Positions 20,119 through 30,589 are shown, counted from the first letter of the stretch. The stretch is DNA of 64,000 nt from Cryobacterium cheniae (GCF_004403395.1 NZ_SOGN01000035.1:1-64000), one strand, 5' to 3'. A program made the numbers and translations. The notes: generated by a model from the letters alone, not told the origin.

Positions 20119-21813
20119 CTAGCCCGTGACGGCGCCGACGGCCGCAGACTGGACAAGCTTCGAGTACTTGGCGAGAACGCCCCGGGTGTAGCGCGGAGGC
20201 AGAGGAGCCCAGCCGACACTCCGGGCGGCCAGCTCATCAGGGTCGACCAGTAGGTCGAGCGTGCGAGCTGCGATATCGACCCGTATGAGATCACCATCGC
20301 GCACGAAGGCGATGGGACCTGCGTCCACCGCTTCGGGTGCTATATGGCCGATGCACAGTCCGGTTGTGCCGCCTGAGAATCGACCGTCCGTTAAGAGTAG
20401 TACATCGGCACCGAGCCCGGCGCCCTTGATGGCCGCGGTGATCGAGAGCATCTCCCGCATCCCGGGGCCGCCCTTGGGTCCCTCGTAGCGGATGACGACG
20501 ACGTCGCCCTTCTGGATCTCCCCCGCGGTGAGCGCGTCCATGGCGGCCCGCTCGCGTTCGAACACCCGCGCGGGTCCTTCGAAGATGTCGGAGTCGAAGC
20601 CGGCGGTCTTGACGACGGCACCCTCGGGGGCGATCGAGCCCTTGAGGATGGTGATTCCGCCGCTGGCGTGAATGGGGTTGTCGAGGGTGCGCAGCACCTC
20701 GCCGTCCAGTTCGGGCGGGTCGATCTCGGCGAGGTTTTCGGCGACGGTCTTGCCGGTCACGGTGAGCGCGTCGCCGTGGATGAGCCCGGCCTCGAGCAGG
20801 GCACGCATCACGGCCGGGACGCCGCCGTGACGGTCGACGTCGTTCATGACGTACTTGCCGAACGGTTTCAGGTCGCCGATGTGCGGCACCGTGTCGCCGA
20901 TGCGGTTGAAGTCGTCGAGGGTGAGCTCGACCTCGGCCTCGTTCGCGATGGCCAGCAGGTGCAGCACCACGTTGGTGGAGCCGCCGAACGCCATCGCCAC
21001 GGCGATCGCGTTCTCGAAGGCCTTGCGGGTCAGGATGTCCCTGGCCGTGATCCCGAGGCGCAGCAGGTTGACGACGGCTTCGCCGGAGCGGTGCGCGTAG
21101 TAGTCGCGGCGGCGGTCGGCGGAGGCCGGGGAGGCGGAGCCGGGCAGGCTCATGCCGAGGGCCTCGGCCACGCTGGCCATGGTGTTGGCGGTGTACATGC
21201 CGCCGCAGGCACCCTCGCCGGGGGCGAAGGCGCACTCGATGCGCTTGGCGTCGGCCACGGACATCCGCCCGGCCTTGACGGCGCCGACCGCTTCGAAGGA
21301 GTCGATGATGGTGATGTCTTTTTCGGTGCCGTCGGAGAGTTTGACCCAGCCGGGGGCGATCGACCCGGCGTAGAGGAAGACGCTGGCCAGGTCGAGGCGG
21401 GCCGCGGCCATCAGCATGCCGGGAAGGGACTTGTCGCAGCCGGCCAGCAGGACGGAGCCGTCGAGCCGCTCGGCCTGCATGACGACCTCGACCGAGTCGG
21501 CGATGACCTCGCGGGAGACGAGGGAGAAATGCATGCCCTCATGGCCCATCGAGATGCCGTCGGAGACGGAGATCGTGCCGAACTGCAGCGGGTAGCCGCC
21601 GCCGCCGTGCACGCCTTCCTTGGCGGCCTGAGCGAGGCGGTCCAGGGAGAGGTTGCATGGCGTGATCTCGTTCCAGGAACTGGCGATGCCGATCTGGGGC
21701 TTGTCCCAGTCGGCATCCCCCATACCGACGGCCCGGAGCATCCCACGCGAGGTGGTGGCTTCGATTCCGTCGGTGACGTCGCGGCTGCGCGGCTTCATGT
21801 CGATCTCAGTCAT
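20119..21813 (-). CDS. ilvD: Dihydroxy-acid dehydratase
   Basis: 564-residue Fe-S dehydratase of the IlvD/Edd family, which forms 2-keto acids for valine and isoleucine. Cluster-ligand cysteines appear in [21 protein letters not shown] and [14 protein letters not shown], the usual three positions of a [2Fe-2S]-type enzyme. The late segment [18 protein letters not shown] includes the catalytic serine region. The gene is 46 bp downstream of otsAB and on the same strand; it may share its transcript. It precedes ilvB. Confidence 0.96.
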   Translation of the reverse strand: MTEIDMKPRSRDVTDGIEATTSRGMLRAVGMGDADWDKPQIGIASSWNEITPCNLSLDRLAQAAKEGVHGGGGYPLQFGTISVSDGISMGHEGMHFSLVSREVIADSVEVVMQAERLDGSVLLAGCDKSLPGMLMAAARLDLASVFLYAGSIAPGWVKLSDGTEKDITIIDSFEAVGAVKAGRMSVADAKRIECAFAPGEGACGGMYTANTMASVAEALGMSLPGSASPASADRRRDYYAHRSGEAVVNLLRLGITARDILTRKAFENAIAVAMAFGGSTNVVLHLLAIANEAEVELTLDDFNRIGDTVPHIGDLKPFGKYVMNDVDRHGGVPAVMRALLEAGLIHGDALTVTGKTVAENLAEIDPPELDGEVLRTLDNPIHASGGITILKGSIAPEGAVVKTAGFDSDIFEGPARVFERERAAMDALTAGEIQKGDVVVIRYEGPKGGPGMREMLSITAAIKGAGLGADVLLLTDGRFSGGTTGLCIGHIAPEAVDAGPIAFVRDGDLIRVDIAARTLDLLVDPDELAARSVGWAPLPPRYTRGVLAKYSKLVQSAAVGAVTG

Positions 21814-21859
21814 GCACTGAGTCTAGAACGTCCGCTGAGGGCGGGCCGTCGCCGGGGAC

Positions 21860-24136
21860 TCACGCTCCGGCGGCGGCCTCACGCTCGGCGGCGACGGCCG
21901 CACGCTGGTCGGCGATGAGGCCCAGCACCAGCGGCACGTCTTCCGGGCCGCGCACGCGGTAGCCGGCGAGCGAGTCGCCCGCCCCGATCTTGAGCCCGAC
22001 GTCGCCGGGCTGCAGCACGGCGAAGGCGTCCTCGTCGGTGGTGTCGTCGCCGGCGTAGAAGACCCGGTCGGCGCCCGTGTGCCGGCGCAGCCGCTCGAGG
22101 GCGTCACCCTTGGTGCTGGAGCGCACCGCGAATTCGATGACGTCCTTGCCGTCCCGCACGGTCAGGCCGGGCAGCAGCGCGCCCAGTTCCTCGCGCGCGG
22201 TCTTCTGGGCGGCCGCCGCGTTCCGGGGCGTGGCCAACCGGGTGTGCAGGGCGAGGCCGGCCGGTTTGCGTTCGATCCAGGTGCCGTCGATGCTGCCGGA
22301 GATGCGCTCGAGCACCCGGGCGAGGTCGGCGAGCTGCTCGAGTTCCGGGGTATCGAGTTCGAGTTTGATGTCGGGGGTGTCCAGCTGCACCTCGATCCCG
22401 TGCGAGCCGGTCAGGAGCACGCCGGTCTGCGGCTGCGACACGTGCTGCAGGCTGACCAGGGCCCGGCCGGAGACGAAGGCGACCCGCACGCCCTCGAGGT
22501 CGAGCAGGCGCTGCACGGCTTCGCGGGTCCCGGGCACGGCGCGCGCGTCCTCGGGCTTGTCGACGTGCGGGGCGAGCGTCCCGTCGAAGTCCAGGGCCAC
22601 CAGGATGTTGTCCGCGCGGCTCAGATCCTTCAGCGCGCCGGTGAGGGTGTCCGGGATGCCGGGACGCACGGCGGCTCCCTCGGTCAGGGTGCGCAGGAAC
22701 GAGGAGGACCAGGCGGCGACGTCGTTGTCGAAGACCTTGCGGCGGAGCGCGCGCATGCGTCGCAGCCGCTCCTGGCGGGGCATCGCGACGGCACGGAGGA
22801 TGGCGGCCTTCACACCGTCGATGTCGTGCGGGTTGATCAGCACGGCCTGTTTGAGCTCGTCGGCCGCCCCGGCGAACTCGCTCAGCACGAGCACGCCGTC
22901 CCGGTCGAAGCGCACGGCCACATATTCCTTGGCGACGAGGTTCATGCCGTCGCGGAGCGCGGTCACCAGCATCACGTCGGCGGCGAGGTAGAGCGCCACC
23001 ATCTCCTCGCGCGGGTAGCCGTGGTGGTGGTAGCTGATGGCGGTGTGGCTGATGGTGGAGAAGTCGCCGTTGAGGCGGCCGACGGCCAGTTCGATTTCGT
23101 CACGCAGGGCGATGTAGGGGCCGACGCGTTCCCGGGAGGGGCTGGCCACCTGCACCAGCGTCACATCTTCCACGCTCAGGCTGCCGTCGGCGAGCAGTTC
23201 GCCGAACGCCTTGATGCGGTGGGCGATGCCCTTGGTGTAGTCGAGGCGGTCAACGCCCAGCATGATCGTCTTGGGGTTGCCGAGGTCTTCCCGGATCTGA
23301 CGCGCCCGCTCCTGGATCTCGGGGCGCCGCGCCAGTTCCTCGTAGGCGGCGGCGTCGATGGAGATCGGGAAGTGCTTGGCGATCACCCGACGGTGCGTGC
23401 CCTCGGGCGCGGGAACGTCGATGGCGACGCCGCGGGTCGGATAGCCGTACAGGCGGCGCACGGCGCGGGAGAAGTTGCCGGCGTCGGCGAGGCGCTGGAA
23501 ACCGATCAGATCGGCGCCGAGCAGGCCGTCGAGGATCTGCTTGCGCCAGGGCAGCTGGGCGTAGATCCCGTACGGCGGGAAGGGAATGTGGTTGAAGAAG
23601 CCGATCACGAGGTCGGGGCGCGCGTCGCGCAGCATCCGTGGCACCAGCTGCAACTGGTAGTCGTGCACCCAGACCGTGGCCCCCGGCGCGGCGGCGGATG
23701 CTGCGGCGTCGGCGAATCGGCGATTCACCCGCACATAGGCCTCCCACCATTCGCGGTGGAAGCGCGGCGGCGCGATCACGTCGTGGTACAGCGGCCAGAT
23801 GGTGTCGTTGGAGAAACCCTCGTAGTACTCCTCCAGCTCGGACGCGCCGAGCCGCACCGGGACGATGGAGATGCCGTCGTTCTCGAACGGCTCGAATGTG
23901 CGGTCGGCGATACCGGGCCAGCCCACCCACGCTCCGTCGGAGCTGCGCATCATGGGTTCGAGAGCGGTGACCAGGCCGCCCGGTGAGGTGCGCCAGCTCT
24001 CGGTCCCGTCGTCGGCGACCTCGATCTCGACCGGGAGGCGGTTGGAGACCACGACCAGCGAGTAGGTGGGGTGCGGGGCGGCGGATGCCGTGGGTTCGGC
24101 TGCAGGAGAGATGGGATCGTCCGTTCCGGCGGGCAC
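21860..24136 (-). CDS. otsAB: Fused trehalose-6-phosphate synthase / trehalose-6-phosphatase
   Basis: 758-residue bifunctional enzyme that makes trehalose from UDP-glucose and glucose 6-phosphate. Residues about 25-490 are the GT20 synthase, with VVSNRLPVEIE, VWVHDYQLQLVPRMLR and the late VLSEFAGAADELKQAVLINP. Residues about 505-755 are the HAD phosphatase, with DFDGTLAPHVDKP as motif I, FVSGRAL as motif II, and YAGDDTTDEDAF as motif IV. A single polypeptide replaces the separate otsA and otsB genes of many actinobacteria, so intermediate channelling is possible. Trehalose protects against cold, drying and salt stress. It precedes the ilv genes on the same strand. Confidence 0.93.
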   Translation of the reverse strand: MPAGTDDPISPAAEPTASAAPHPTYSLVVVSNRLPVEIEVADDGTESWRTSPGGLVTALEPMMRSSDGAWVGWPGIADRTFEPFENDGISIVPVRLGASELEEYYEGFSNDTIWPLYHDVIAPPRFHREWWEAYVRVNRRFADAAASAAAPGATVWVHDYQLQLVPRMLRDARPDLVIGFFNHIPFPPYGIYAQLPWRKQILDGLLGADLIGFQRLADAGNFSRAVRRLYGYPTRGVAIDVPAPEGTHRRVIAKHFPISIDAAAYEELARRPEIQERARQIREDLGNPKTIMLGVDRLDYTKGIAHRIKAFGELLADGSLSVEDVTLVQVASPSRERVGPYIALRDEIELAVGRLNGDFSTISHTAISYHHHGYPREEMVALYLAADVMLVTALRDGMNLVAKEYVAVRFDRDGVLVLSEFAGAADELKQAVLINPHDIDGVKAAILRAVAMPRQERLRRMRALRRKVFDNDVAAWSSSFLRTLTEGAAVRPGIPDTLTGALKDLSRADNILVALDFDGTLAPHVDKPEDARAVPGTREAVQRLLDLEGVRVAFVSGRALVSLQHVSQPQTGVLLTGSHGIEVQLDTPDIKLELDTPELEQLADLARVLERISGSIDGTWIERKPAGLALHTRLATPRNAAAAQKTAREELGALLPGLTVRDGKDVIEFAVRSSTKGDALERLRRHTGADRVFYAGDDTTDEDAFAVLQPGDVGLKIGAGDSLAGYRVRGPEDVPLVLGLIADQRAAVAAEREAAAGA

Positions 24137-24311
24137 AGAGCGCGGCCGCCTTGCTGGACTCCAAGGCTACCAGCGGGTTGAAACGTCCTGCCGGGTCGGC
24201 GTATCGGTCAGGACCGCCCGGTATGGTGACAACTCAAAGGTAACGAGCGTATTTTGACCGTGTCGTGTTCCGGCGCGAAACCCCAAGACCTGTTCGATCA
24301 AAGGCGGACCC

Positions 24312-24935
24312 ATGGACCTGAATTCTCTGTTGAGCTGGGTGCTGATCGCACTCGCGACCATCAGCCTCGTTGTCTCCGTCTCGTTCTTCGTCCTGATTCG
24401 GGTGCTCATCAAACGCATCCGTCGTAGCCGCAGGATCTCCGGCGCGGTGCTGCGCTCTCGCACCCTTCTCAGCCGGGGCCCGCAACACAAGATTTTGAAG
24501 CTGCAGTTGCGACTGAAGGAATCACTCGACAGCGGGCAGGCGGCCGTCGACCTGGCCGTGCGGAGCGAGGGCCCGCGGGGTGAGCTTCCGCGACTCTTCC
24601 GGCGGATTGCGAGCGAAGGCATCACGCTGCAGTCGCAGTTGCGGCTGCTGGCGAGCGAGAACGATGCCGTCCTGCTCGCCGAGGCGCTACCGGCGGCCGG
24701 ACGCCGCGTCGACCAGGTGGCCGGGTTGGTGGGCCGACTGCGCTCGGCCGTCACGGCCGGTCTCGGAGATCTCAGCGATGACACCCTCGCGACGCTGCAC
24801 TCCGACGTCGACCACGAGGTTGCCGCGCTCCGAGCCGGAGTTGCGGAGCTGCGCACCCTCAACGGCAACGACGGGTTCCCCGTTCCGCGTCAACCCCTGT
24901 CCACGGACCACTTCAGCAAAGGGAACCAATCATGA
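24312..24935 (+). CDS. Single-helix membrane protein coupled to PspA, unknown
   Basis: 207-residue protein with one N-terminal membrane helix (about 8-33), then a strongly basic stretch (LIKRIRRSRR) and a mainly helical cytosolic region. I do not recognise the family. Its stop overlaps the pspA ATG by four bases (ATGA), so it is probably a membrane partner of PspA. Its start is divergent from otsAB. Confidence 0.72.
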   Translation: MDLNSLLSWVLIALATISLVVSVSFFVLIRVLIKRIRRSRRISGAVLRSRTLLSRGPQHKILKLQLRLKESLDSGQAAVDLAVRSEGPRGELPRLFRRIASEGITLQSQLRLLASENDAVLLAEALPAAGRRVDQVAGLVGRLRSAVTAGLGDLSDDTLATLHSDVDHEVAALRAGVAELRTLNGNDGFPVPRQPLSTDHFSKGNQS

Positions 24936-25714
24936 GCCTCACTTCGCGGCTGCGCGTCATCCTCCGCAGCAAGTCCGACCGGGCCCTGACCCGGCTTGAA
25001 GACCCCCGCGAGGCCCTCGATGACAGCTACGAGCAGCAGGTGAAGATGCTCCAGCAGGTGCGGCAGGGGCTGGCCGAGGTCGCGACGGCGAAGAAACGGA
25101 TCGAGCTGCAGGGCCAGGAGATGGGCGGTCGCTATCAGCGGCTGGGAGACCAGGCCCAGGAGGCTCTGAACCAGGACCGGGAAGATCTGGCCCGGACGGC
25201 GTTGGAACGCCGCTCGCTCCTCGAGGGCCAGGTGGCCGCGATCCGGGATCAGTACCTCGCGTTGGCGCAGCAGCAGGCTCAGCTGCAGGACAACGAGCGA
25301 CGTCTCGCCGAACGGGTCGCCGCCTTCCGCACGGAAAAGGAAACGATCAAGGCCACCTACGCCGCCTCCGAGGCTCGGGTCAAGGCCAACGAGGCCGCGG
25401 CGGGCATCGGCTCGCAGGTGGGGGCGGTCGGCGCCGACCTCGACCGGGCCAGAGACCGGGTGGCCCAGATGCAGGCCCGCGCCGCCGCCACCGACGAGCT
25501 GCTCTCCAGCGGCGCCCTCAACGATGCCACCGCCGCGCCCGACGCGGACCTCGAGCGGCAGCTGTCGGCCGGTGCGACGAAAGCGGATGTCGACCGTCAG
25601 CTTCAGTCGATGAAGAACGCCCGGGCCGCGGACCGGAGCCCCGGCCCCCACCCCGGTTCTCGGGGAGGGACCGACGCCTGGTTGGGCATCGGCGAGGGCA
25701 CGACCACCCCCTGA
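24932..25714 (+). CDS. PspA/IM30 family protein
   Basis: 260-residue helical protein with the family opening SLTSRLRVILRSKSDRALTRLEDP and the phrase DPREALDDSYEQQVKMLQQVRQG, shown here in part (DPREALDDSYEQQ). Long heptad-like helices run from about 25 to 200. The C-terminal tail is Pro/Gly-rich and probably disordered. PspA/IM30 proteins coat and stabilise stressed membranes and may regulate stress transcription. Translation is coupled to the preceding membrane protein. A two-gene membrane-stress unit is the simplest reading. Confidence 0.88.
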   Translation: MSLTSRLRVILRSKSDRALTRLEDPREALDDSYEQQVKMLQQVRQGLAEVATAKKRIELQGQEMGGRYQRLGDQAQEALNQDREDLARTALERRSLLEGQVAAIRDQYLALAQQQAQLQDNERRLAERVAAFRTEKETIKATYAASEARVKANEAAAGIGSQVGAVGADLDRARDRVAQMQARAAATDELLSSGALNDATAAPDADLERQLSAGATKADVDRQLQSMKNARAADRSPGPHPGSRGGTDAWLGIGEGTTTP

Positions 25715-25740
25715 CCCGGTCCGTCAGGGACGAGACTGCG

Positions 25741-27657
25741 TCAGGTGCGCGCCTGCGCCAGACCGAACGATCGGGCTCCGCGCCGGCCGGCGACGGTCCA
25801 GTACGAGGCCAGCACGCTCACCAGGGCGAAGATCACCAGGATGGCCGCCGGCCCGCCGGCGCCGCCACCTCCCCCGGAAACGATGGCCTGCATCCCCTGT
25901 ACCGCCCAGGTCAGCGGCAGGAACGGGCTGAGCACCTGGAACGGCGCCGACACCAGCTCGATCGGGTAGAGCCCGCCCACCGCGGTGAGCTGCAGCGCCA
26001 GCAGCACCAGGGAGAGCACGATGCCGACCCGGCCGAAGGCCGCCGTGAGGAAGTGGTGCACCGCCGTGAACGTCAAACCGAGGAACACCGCGAAGGCCAG
26101 GGTGGATGGCAGGATCGACCACGAGACGCCGAGCGTGCTGTGCAGCAACATCACCACGACCACGGCCTGCGCCGCGGCGATGCCGAACGCGCGGCCGAGG
26201 CTGCGGGCCACGAGGCCGCCGGTCGACGCGGTCGACGCCAGTGCGATCGCGGACAGCGGCTTCATCACCAGGAAGATTGCCAGGGCACCGATCCACAGCC
26301 CGATCGGCACGAAGACCATGCCGATGACCGGGCCGATCGACGCGAACGCGTTGTCGCGCTCCGCGGTGATGCCGACCGGTTCGGCGACGACCGCCGCGGT
26401 CGTCTCCGGGTCGGTGTCGCTGAGCGGGGCGGCAGTGTCCGCGCCGTCTCGCAGCCCACTGGCGAGTTCGCCCGCGCCCGATTCGAGCAGGCGGGCGCCC
26501 GCGGCGGCATCCGTTGTTCCGGTGGCCAGTTGCGAAAGGCCGGTGGAAATGCCGGCGACGCCGGTCGCGAGGTCACCGGCGCCGCCGCGCAGGTCGCTGC
26601 CGCCGGCGGAGAGCAGGCTCGCCCCGTTGGCGCTCTGGGACAGACCATCCAGTACGCCCTCGATTCCGGGGCCGGCCTCGCTGATGCCGGGGCTCTGCGC
26701 GGCGAGGGCATCGAGCCCGCCCTGCAGCTGCAGCAGGGCCGGCGCATAGTCGGCGACCCGCGGGTCGCTCTGCATGGCGGCGTTCAGCTGCCTGAAACCG
26801 TCGGCGCTGGCCTGCACCCCGGCCGCGTACGCCGGCAGGCCGGTCGTCAACGGGGCCAGCCCGGCCGCGCCTATGTCCAGTCGGGTCAGGCCGTCGCTGA
26901 GGCCGGTGACGCCCCGGGTGTACTCGGTCACGCCGGAGGAGAAGGAGGCGGCGCCGTTCGCCGCCGACGACGCCCCGGATGCCGCTGCGGCCGTGCCGCC
27001 GGCCAGCGAATCGAGTCCGGTGGCCACCCCCGCAACCCCGGCCCTGACCTGCGCGGCGCCATCCGCCGCCTGGGTGAGGGACTCGCCCAGCACGGCCAGG
27101 TTCGTGTAGAGCCCGTTGAGGTACTGCGAGGTGATCTCACGGCCGAAGACGCCCGACATGGCGGTGCCCACCGACTGGGCCACCGATCCGGCCAGGTACG
27201 AGTGCGCGTCGTCCGTGCGGATGCCCAGGTCGGCCTGGATGGGTGTCGCCCCGCCCAGCGAGGTCACCGACGCGGAGAAGTCCTTCGGGATCGTGAGCAC
27301 CGCGTAGGCGTCTCCGGAGGCCAAAGCCGCCGCGGCATCCTCGGAGTTCGAGATGGTCCAGGCGAACCCGGTGGCCTGGGACCCGTCGCCGGACGGCTTG
27401 GTCAGCTCGGTCACCAGCAGGCGGCCGGCGAGCACCGGCTGCTCGGTGCCGTCGGGCAGGGTGGTGGTGACGATTTCGTCATTGTTGACGACGATCGCCG
27501 GCAGGGTGTCCACCCGTTGGTCGGCGGTGGCGAGCGCTCCGGCGAAGAGGCCCGCCACCGCGAGCGGCACCACGATCAGGCCCGCCAGCAGGGCTCCGAA
27601 TGCCCCGCGGCGCTGCCCGGGGGTGCGGCTGAACAGTTTCTCAAGCCTGGTGCTCAT
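25741..27657 (-). CDS. YhgE/Pip domain membrane protein
   Basis: 638-residue protein. One N-terminal helix (about 19-45) is followed by an extracellular YhgE-type domain with VVNNDEIVTTTLPDG, then a long Ala/Ser/Gly-rich repeat region of GxxxLxxG-type heptads (about 200-420), and about six C-terminal helices resembling an ABC-2 permease. YhgE/Pip proteins are linked with export or phage receptor function (Lactococcus Pip, ESX-associated YueB). The ATG at 27657 overlaps the MMPL stop by four bases (ATGA). The downstream position in a TetR-MMPL-YhgE operon suggests joint export of an envelope component (inference). Confidence 0.86.
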   Translation of the reverse strand: MSTRLEKLFSRTPGQRRGAFGALLAGLIVVPLAVAGLFAGALATADQRVDTLPAIVVNNDEIVTTTLPDGTEQPVLAGRLLVTELTKPSGDGSQATGFAWTISNSEDAAAALASGDAYAVLTIPKDFSASVTSLGGATPIQADLGIRTDDAHSYLAGSVAQSVGTAMSGVFGREITSQYLNGLYTNLAVLGESLTQAADGAAQVRAGVAGVATGLDSLAGGTAAAASGASSAANGAASFSSGVTEYTRGVTGLSDGLTRLDIGAAGLAPLTTGLPAYAAGVQASADGFRQLNAAMQSDPRVADYAPALLQLQGGLDALAAQSPGISEAGPGIEGVLDGLSQSANGASLLSAGGSDLRGGAGDLATGVAGISTGLSQLATGTTDAAAGARLLESGAGELASGLRDGADTAAPLSDTDPETTAAVVAEPVGITAERDNAFASIGPVIGMVFVPIGLWIGALAIFLVMKPLSAIALASTASTGGLVARSLGRAFGIAAAQAVVVVMLLHSTLGVSWSILPSTLAFAVFLGLTFTAVHHFLTAAFGRVGIVLSLVLLALQLTAVGGLYPIELVSAPFQVLSPFLPLTWAVQGMQAIVSGGGGGAGGPAAILVIFALVSVLASYWTVAGRRGARSFGLAQART

Positions 27658-30584
27658 CGCTGCAGGGCCTTTCGGTCTCGGGTGCCTCTGTCGAAGGAAC
27701 CCCGGCCAAGTGAATCGAGGTTGATGGTCTGCAGCGGCCGGGCGCCGCGGTAGACCGGAGTTGCGCCGGGGACGGAGGCGGCACCGAGGATCAGGGTGGT
27801 CGATGCCGGCGCGAGGGTCGCGAGCACCTGCACGAGGTCGCGCCCCGCCGGGTCGACGGGCAGCCCCTCGCCCAGGTCGACGACGACGACTCCCGGGGTC
27901 TCGGTGAGCGCCGCTGCCACGAGCACCGCGGCGCGGTCGAGGGCGGAGAGCGACGACACGGTCGTGCCGGCCACGATCGGGCCGGCCGGGAGGCCGCTCG
28001 AAGCGGTGCCGAGCGCGCCGTTCAGACGCGTGATCCATCCGGCGAGCAGGGAGCGGCGCGACGCGGCGCGGTACCACGGATGCGCCAGGTCCAGCCGTTC
28101 GGCCAGCAGTTCCCCCACGGTGAGCCCGTTGTCGCTGCTGTCGCCCACGTCGGCGAGCGCCACCGCGCGGAGGGCGCGGCCGCGCTCGGACGGCAACGGG
28201 GAACCCATGACCTGGATGCGGCCGAAGACCGGATCCAGCCGGCCGGCCAGCGTGGCGGCGAGGACGCGGCGGTGGGTGGCGGAGCCGGTCAGCACCACCA
28301 TCGTGCCGACGTCGACGGCGAGTTCCAGCGGTCCGAATGGGCTCTCCGGCAGCCCGAGGACGGCTGCTTCGGCGGTGATGGCGTGCGTCTGACTGGTGGC
28401 CCATTCCTTGTCGGCCAGGTGCTGGCGCAGCCCCTCACCCTCGATGTCGACGTCGGGCAGGATGCGGGAGAGCCAGCGCGGCAACCACCAGGCGGCGTCG
28501 CCGGCGAGGGCCATCGCGGCCGGGACCAGGGTCATCCGCACCAGGAACGCGTCGAGGAAGACTCCGACGGCGAGCGCGAACGCGATGCCCTTGATCGCCC
28601 CGGTGCCCTCGGGGACGAAGGCGAAGAAGACGAAGAACATGATCAGCGCGGCGGCCGTGACGACTCGGGCCGCGTGGGAGAACCCGTGCACGATGGATTC
28701 GCGGGCCAGGCCGGTCTTCACGAACTCCTCCCGCATCCCGGAGACGAGGAACACCTCGTAGTCCATGGCGAGGCCGAAGAGCACGGCCATCAACAGGATG
28801 GGCAGGAAGCTCAGGATCGGTCCGGGGGTTTCGACCCCGAGCAGCTCGGAGAACCAGCCCCACTGGAAGATCGCCACGGTGGCGCCGATCGACGCGGCCA
28901 CCGACAGGAGGAATCCGAGGGCCGCCTTGATCGGCACGAAGATCGAGCGGAACACCATGGTCAGCAGGAGGATCGAGAGCCCCACCACGATCAGGGCGAA
29001 CGGCACGAGCGCGTTGCTGAGGCGGTTGGAGATGTCGATCGACACGGCGGTCGCTCCGGTCACCGCGATGGGCGTGCCCAGGTCGTCGTCGATCGATGGT
29101 GCCAGATCACGGATGGCCTGCACGAGCGCCTTGGTTTCGGGCGCGTTCGGCGCGCTGTCCGGCATGACCTGGATGATGGCGGTGTCGACGGTCGGGTTCG
29201 GGGTGCCCTTGCCGACGAAGGCGACGTCGGGGAGAGTGCGCAGGGCCGCGCCGATGGTGTCGAGGTCACCGAAGATATCCGTCGTCTGGGTGATGTCGAC
29301 GACGACGATGAGCGGACCGTTGTAGCCCGGCCCGAAGCCCTCCTCCAGCATGGTGAACGCCTCGCGTTGCGTCGAACCGGCCGGTTCGGACGCCCCGTCG
29401 GGCAGATTCAGGTCGAGGCTGAGGGCCGGGATCGCCAGCGTGCCGAGCACGCCCACGACGAGGAGCACGGCCACGACCGGCGCCCTGAGGACGAGGTTCA
29501 CCCAGCGGTGGCCAAGGGTGGGCCGGCCGGTGTCGGGCCGGGTGGCCCGGCGGTGCGCGCGGCTGCCGGCTTGGGGTGTGAGGCGTCCCTTGGCGAGGCC
29601 GAGCACGGCGGGGAGGAGCGTGACCGCCACGAAGATCGAGATCAGCACGGCGAGGGCCGCGCCGAGCCCCATCACGCTGAGGAACGGGATACCGACCACG
29701 AGCAGCCCGAGCAGGGCGATGATCACGGTGATCCCGGCGAAGACGACGGCGCTGCCGGCCGTGGCCACGGCGGAGGCGGCCGAGTCGTGCGGTTCGACCC
29801 CGTTGGCGAGCTGCGTTCGGTGCCGCGAGAGGATGAAGAGGGCGTAGTCGATGCCCACGGCGAGCCCGAGCATCAGGGCGAGCATGGGGGCCGTGCTCGA
29901 GACGGGCACGAACGCGGAGATCACGGTGATGCCGCCGATGGCGACGCCGACGCCGACCAGAGCCATCAGCAGCGGCATCCCGGCGGACACGAGCGAGCCG
30001 AAGGTGATCACCAGCACCACACCGGCGAAGATCAGGCCGAGGACCTCGGAGATGGTGATGCCGAAGGTGGTGTCCTGGAACACCTGGCCGCCGAAGGCGA
30101 CCTCGAGGCCGGCCTCCTCGGCGATGGCCCGCGTACCAGTCACCTCGGCGAGGGTTTCCGGGGTGACGTCGGTCGACAGACCGGACAGCTGCACCTGACT
30201 GAAGGCGCTCCCGGAATCATCGGAGATCGCGCCCGACGCGTATTCGTCATAGGGGCTCAGCACCGAGTCGACGCCGGGAACGGCCGCGAGCTCGGCCGCC
30301 ATGTCGACGATGGCCGTGCGGTAGGGCTCGTCACTGACGGATGCCCCGTCCGGGGCCGTGTAGACCACCTGCACCGCAGCGCCGGCCGCCTGGGGGAACA
30401 CCTCGCCGAGCTTGTCGACGGTGTCCTGGGATTCCGTGCCGGGAATCGCGTAGGACTCCTGGGTCTGGCCGCCGAGGGCAACCCCGGCGCCGAGGATCCC
30501 GACCAGCAGAATGGTCCAGATACCGAGCACCAGGCCCGCGCGCCGGTAGGCGAAGTGGCCGATTCGATAGAGCAGGGTTGCCAT
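27654..30584 (-). CDS. MMPL/RND transporter with C-terminal pseudo-ABC-ATPase domain
   Basis: 976-residue protein. Residues 1-710 are a full MMPL-type RND transporter: an N-terminal helix, an extracellular loop (about 45-170), five helices, a second extracellular loop, and a second helix bundle that includes FGLAMDYEVFLVSGMREEF. Residues about 735-940 look like an ABC nucleotide-binding domain: strand pattern before LTGSATHRRVL where Walker A should be, TTVSSLSALDRAAVLVAAAL in place of the signature, and PGVVVVDLGEGLP at the Walker B position. The catalytic lysine and the GKS/T and aspartate-glutamate residues are absent, so ATP hydrolysis is unlikely. It is in an operon with TetR and YhgE. 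Confidence 0.85.
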   Translation of the reverse strand: MATLLYRIGHFAYRRAGLVLGIWTILLVGILGAGVALGGQTQESYAIPGTESQDTVDKLGEVFPQAAGAAVQVVYTAPDGASVSDEPYRTAIVDMAAELAAVPGVDSVLSPYDEYASGAISDDSGSAFSQVQLSGLSTDVTPETLAEVTGTRAIAEEAGLEVAFGGQVFQDTTFGITISEVLGLIFAGVVLVITFGSLVSAGMPLLMALVGVGVAIGGITVISAFVPVSSTAPMLALMLGLAVGIDYALFILSRHRTQLANGVEPHDSAASAVATAGSAVVFAGITVIIALLGLLVVGIPFLSVMGLGAALAVLISIFVAVTLLPAVLGLAKGRLTPQAGSRAHRRATRPDTGRPTLGHRWVNLVLRAPVVAVLLVVGVLGTLAIPALSLDLNLPDGASEPAGSTQREAFTMLEEGFGPGYNGPLIVVVDITQTTDIFGDLDTIGAALRTLPDVAFVGKGTPNPTVDTAIIQVMPDSAPNAPETKALVQAIRDLAPSIDDDLGTPIAVTGATAVSIDISNRLSNALVPFALIVVGLSILLLTMVFRSIFVPIKAALGFLLSVAASIGATVAIFQWGWFSELLGVETPGPILSFLPILLMAVLFGLAMDYEVFLVSGMREEFVKTGLARESIVHGFSHAARVVTAAALIMFFVFFAFVPEGTGAIKGIAFALAVGVFLDAFLVRMTLVPAAMALAGDAAWWLPRWLSRILPDVDIEGEGLRQHLADKEWATSQTHAITAEAAVLGLPESPFGPLELAVDVGTMVVLTGSATHRRVLAATLAGRLDPVFGRIQVMGSPLPSERGRALRAVALADVGDSSDNGLTVGELLAERLDLAHPWYRAASRRSLLAGWITRLNGALGTASSGLPAGPIVAGTTVSSLSALDRAAVLVAAALTETPGVVVVDLGEGLPVDPAGRDLVQVLATLAPASTTLILGAASVPGATPVYRGARPLQTINLDSLGRGSFDRGTRDRKALQR

Positions 30585-30589
30585 GGGTG

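Noticed and set aside
24167-24868. 233-residue frame opposite the PspA partner gene
   Set aside because: Serine/arginine-rich shadow; the plus-strand frame has a helix, coupling to pspA and normal codon use.
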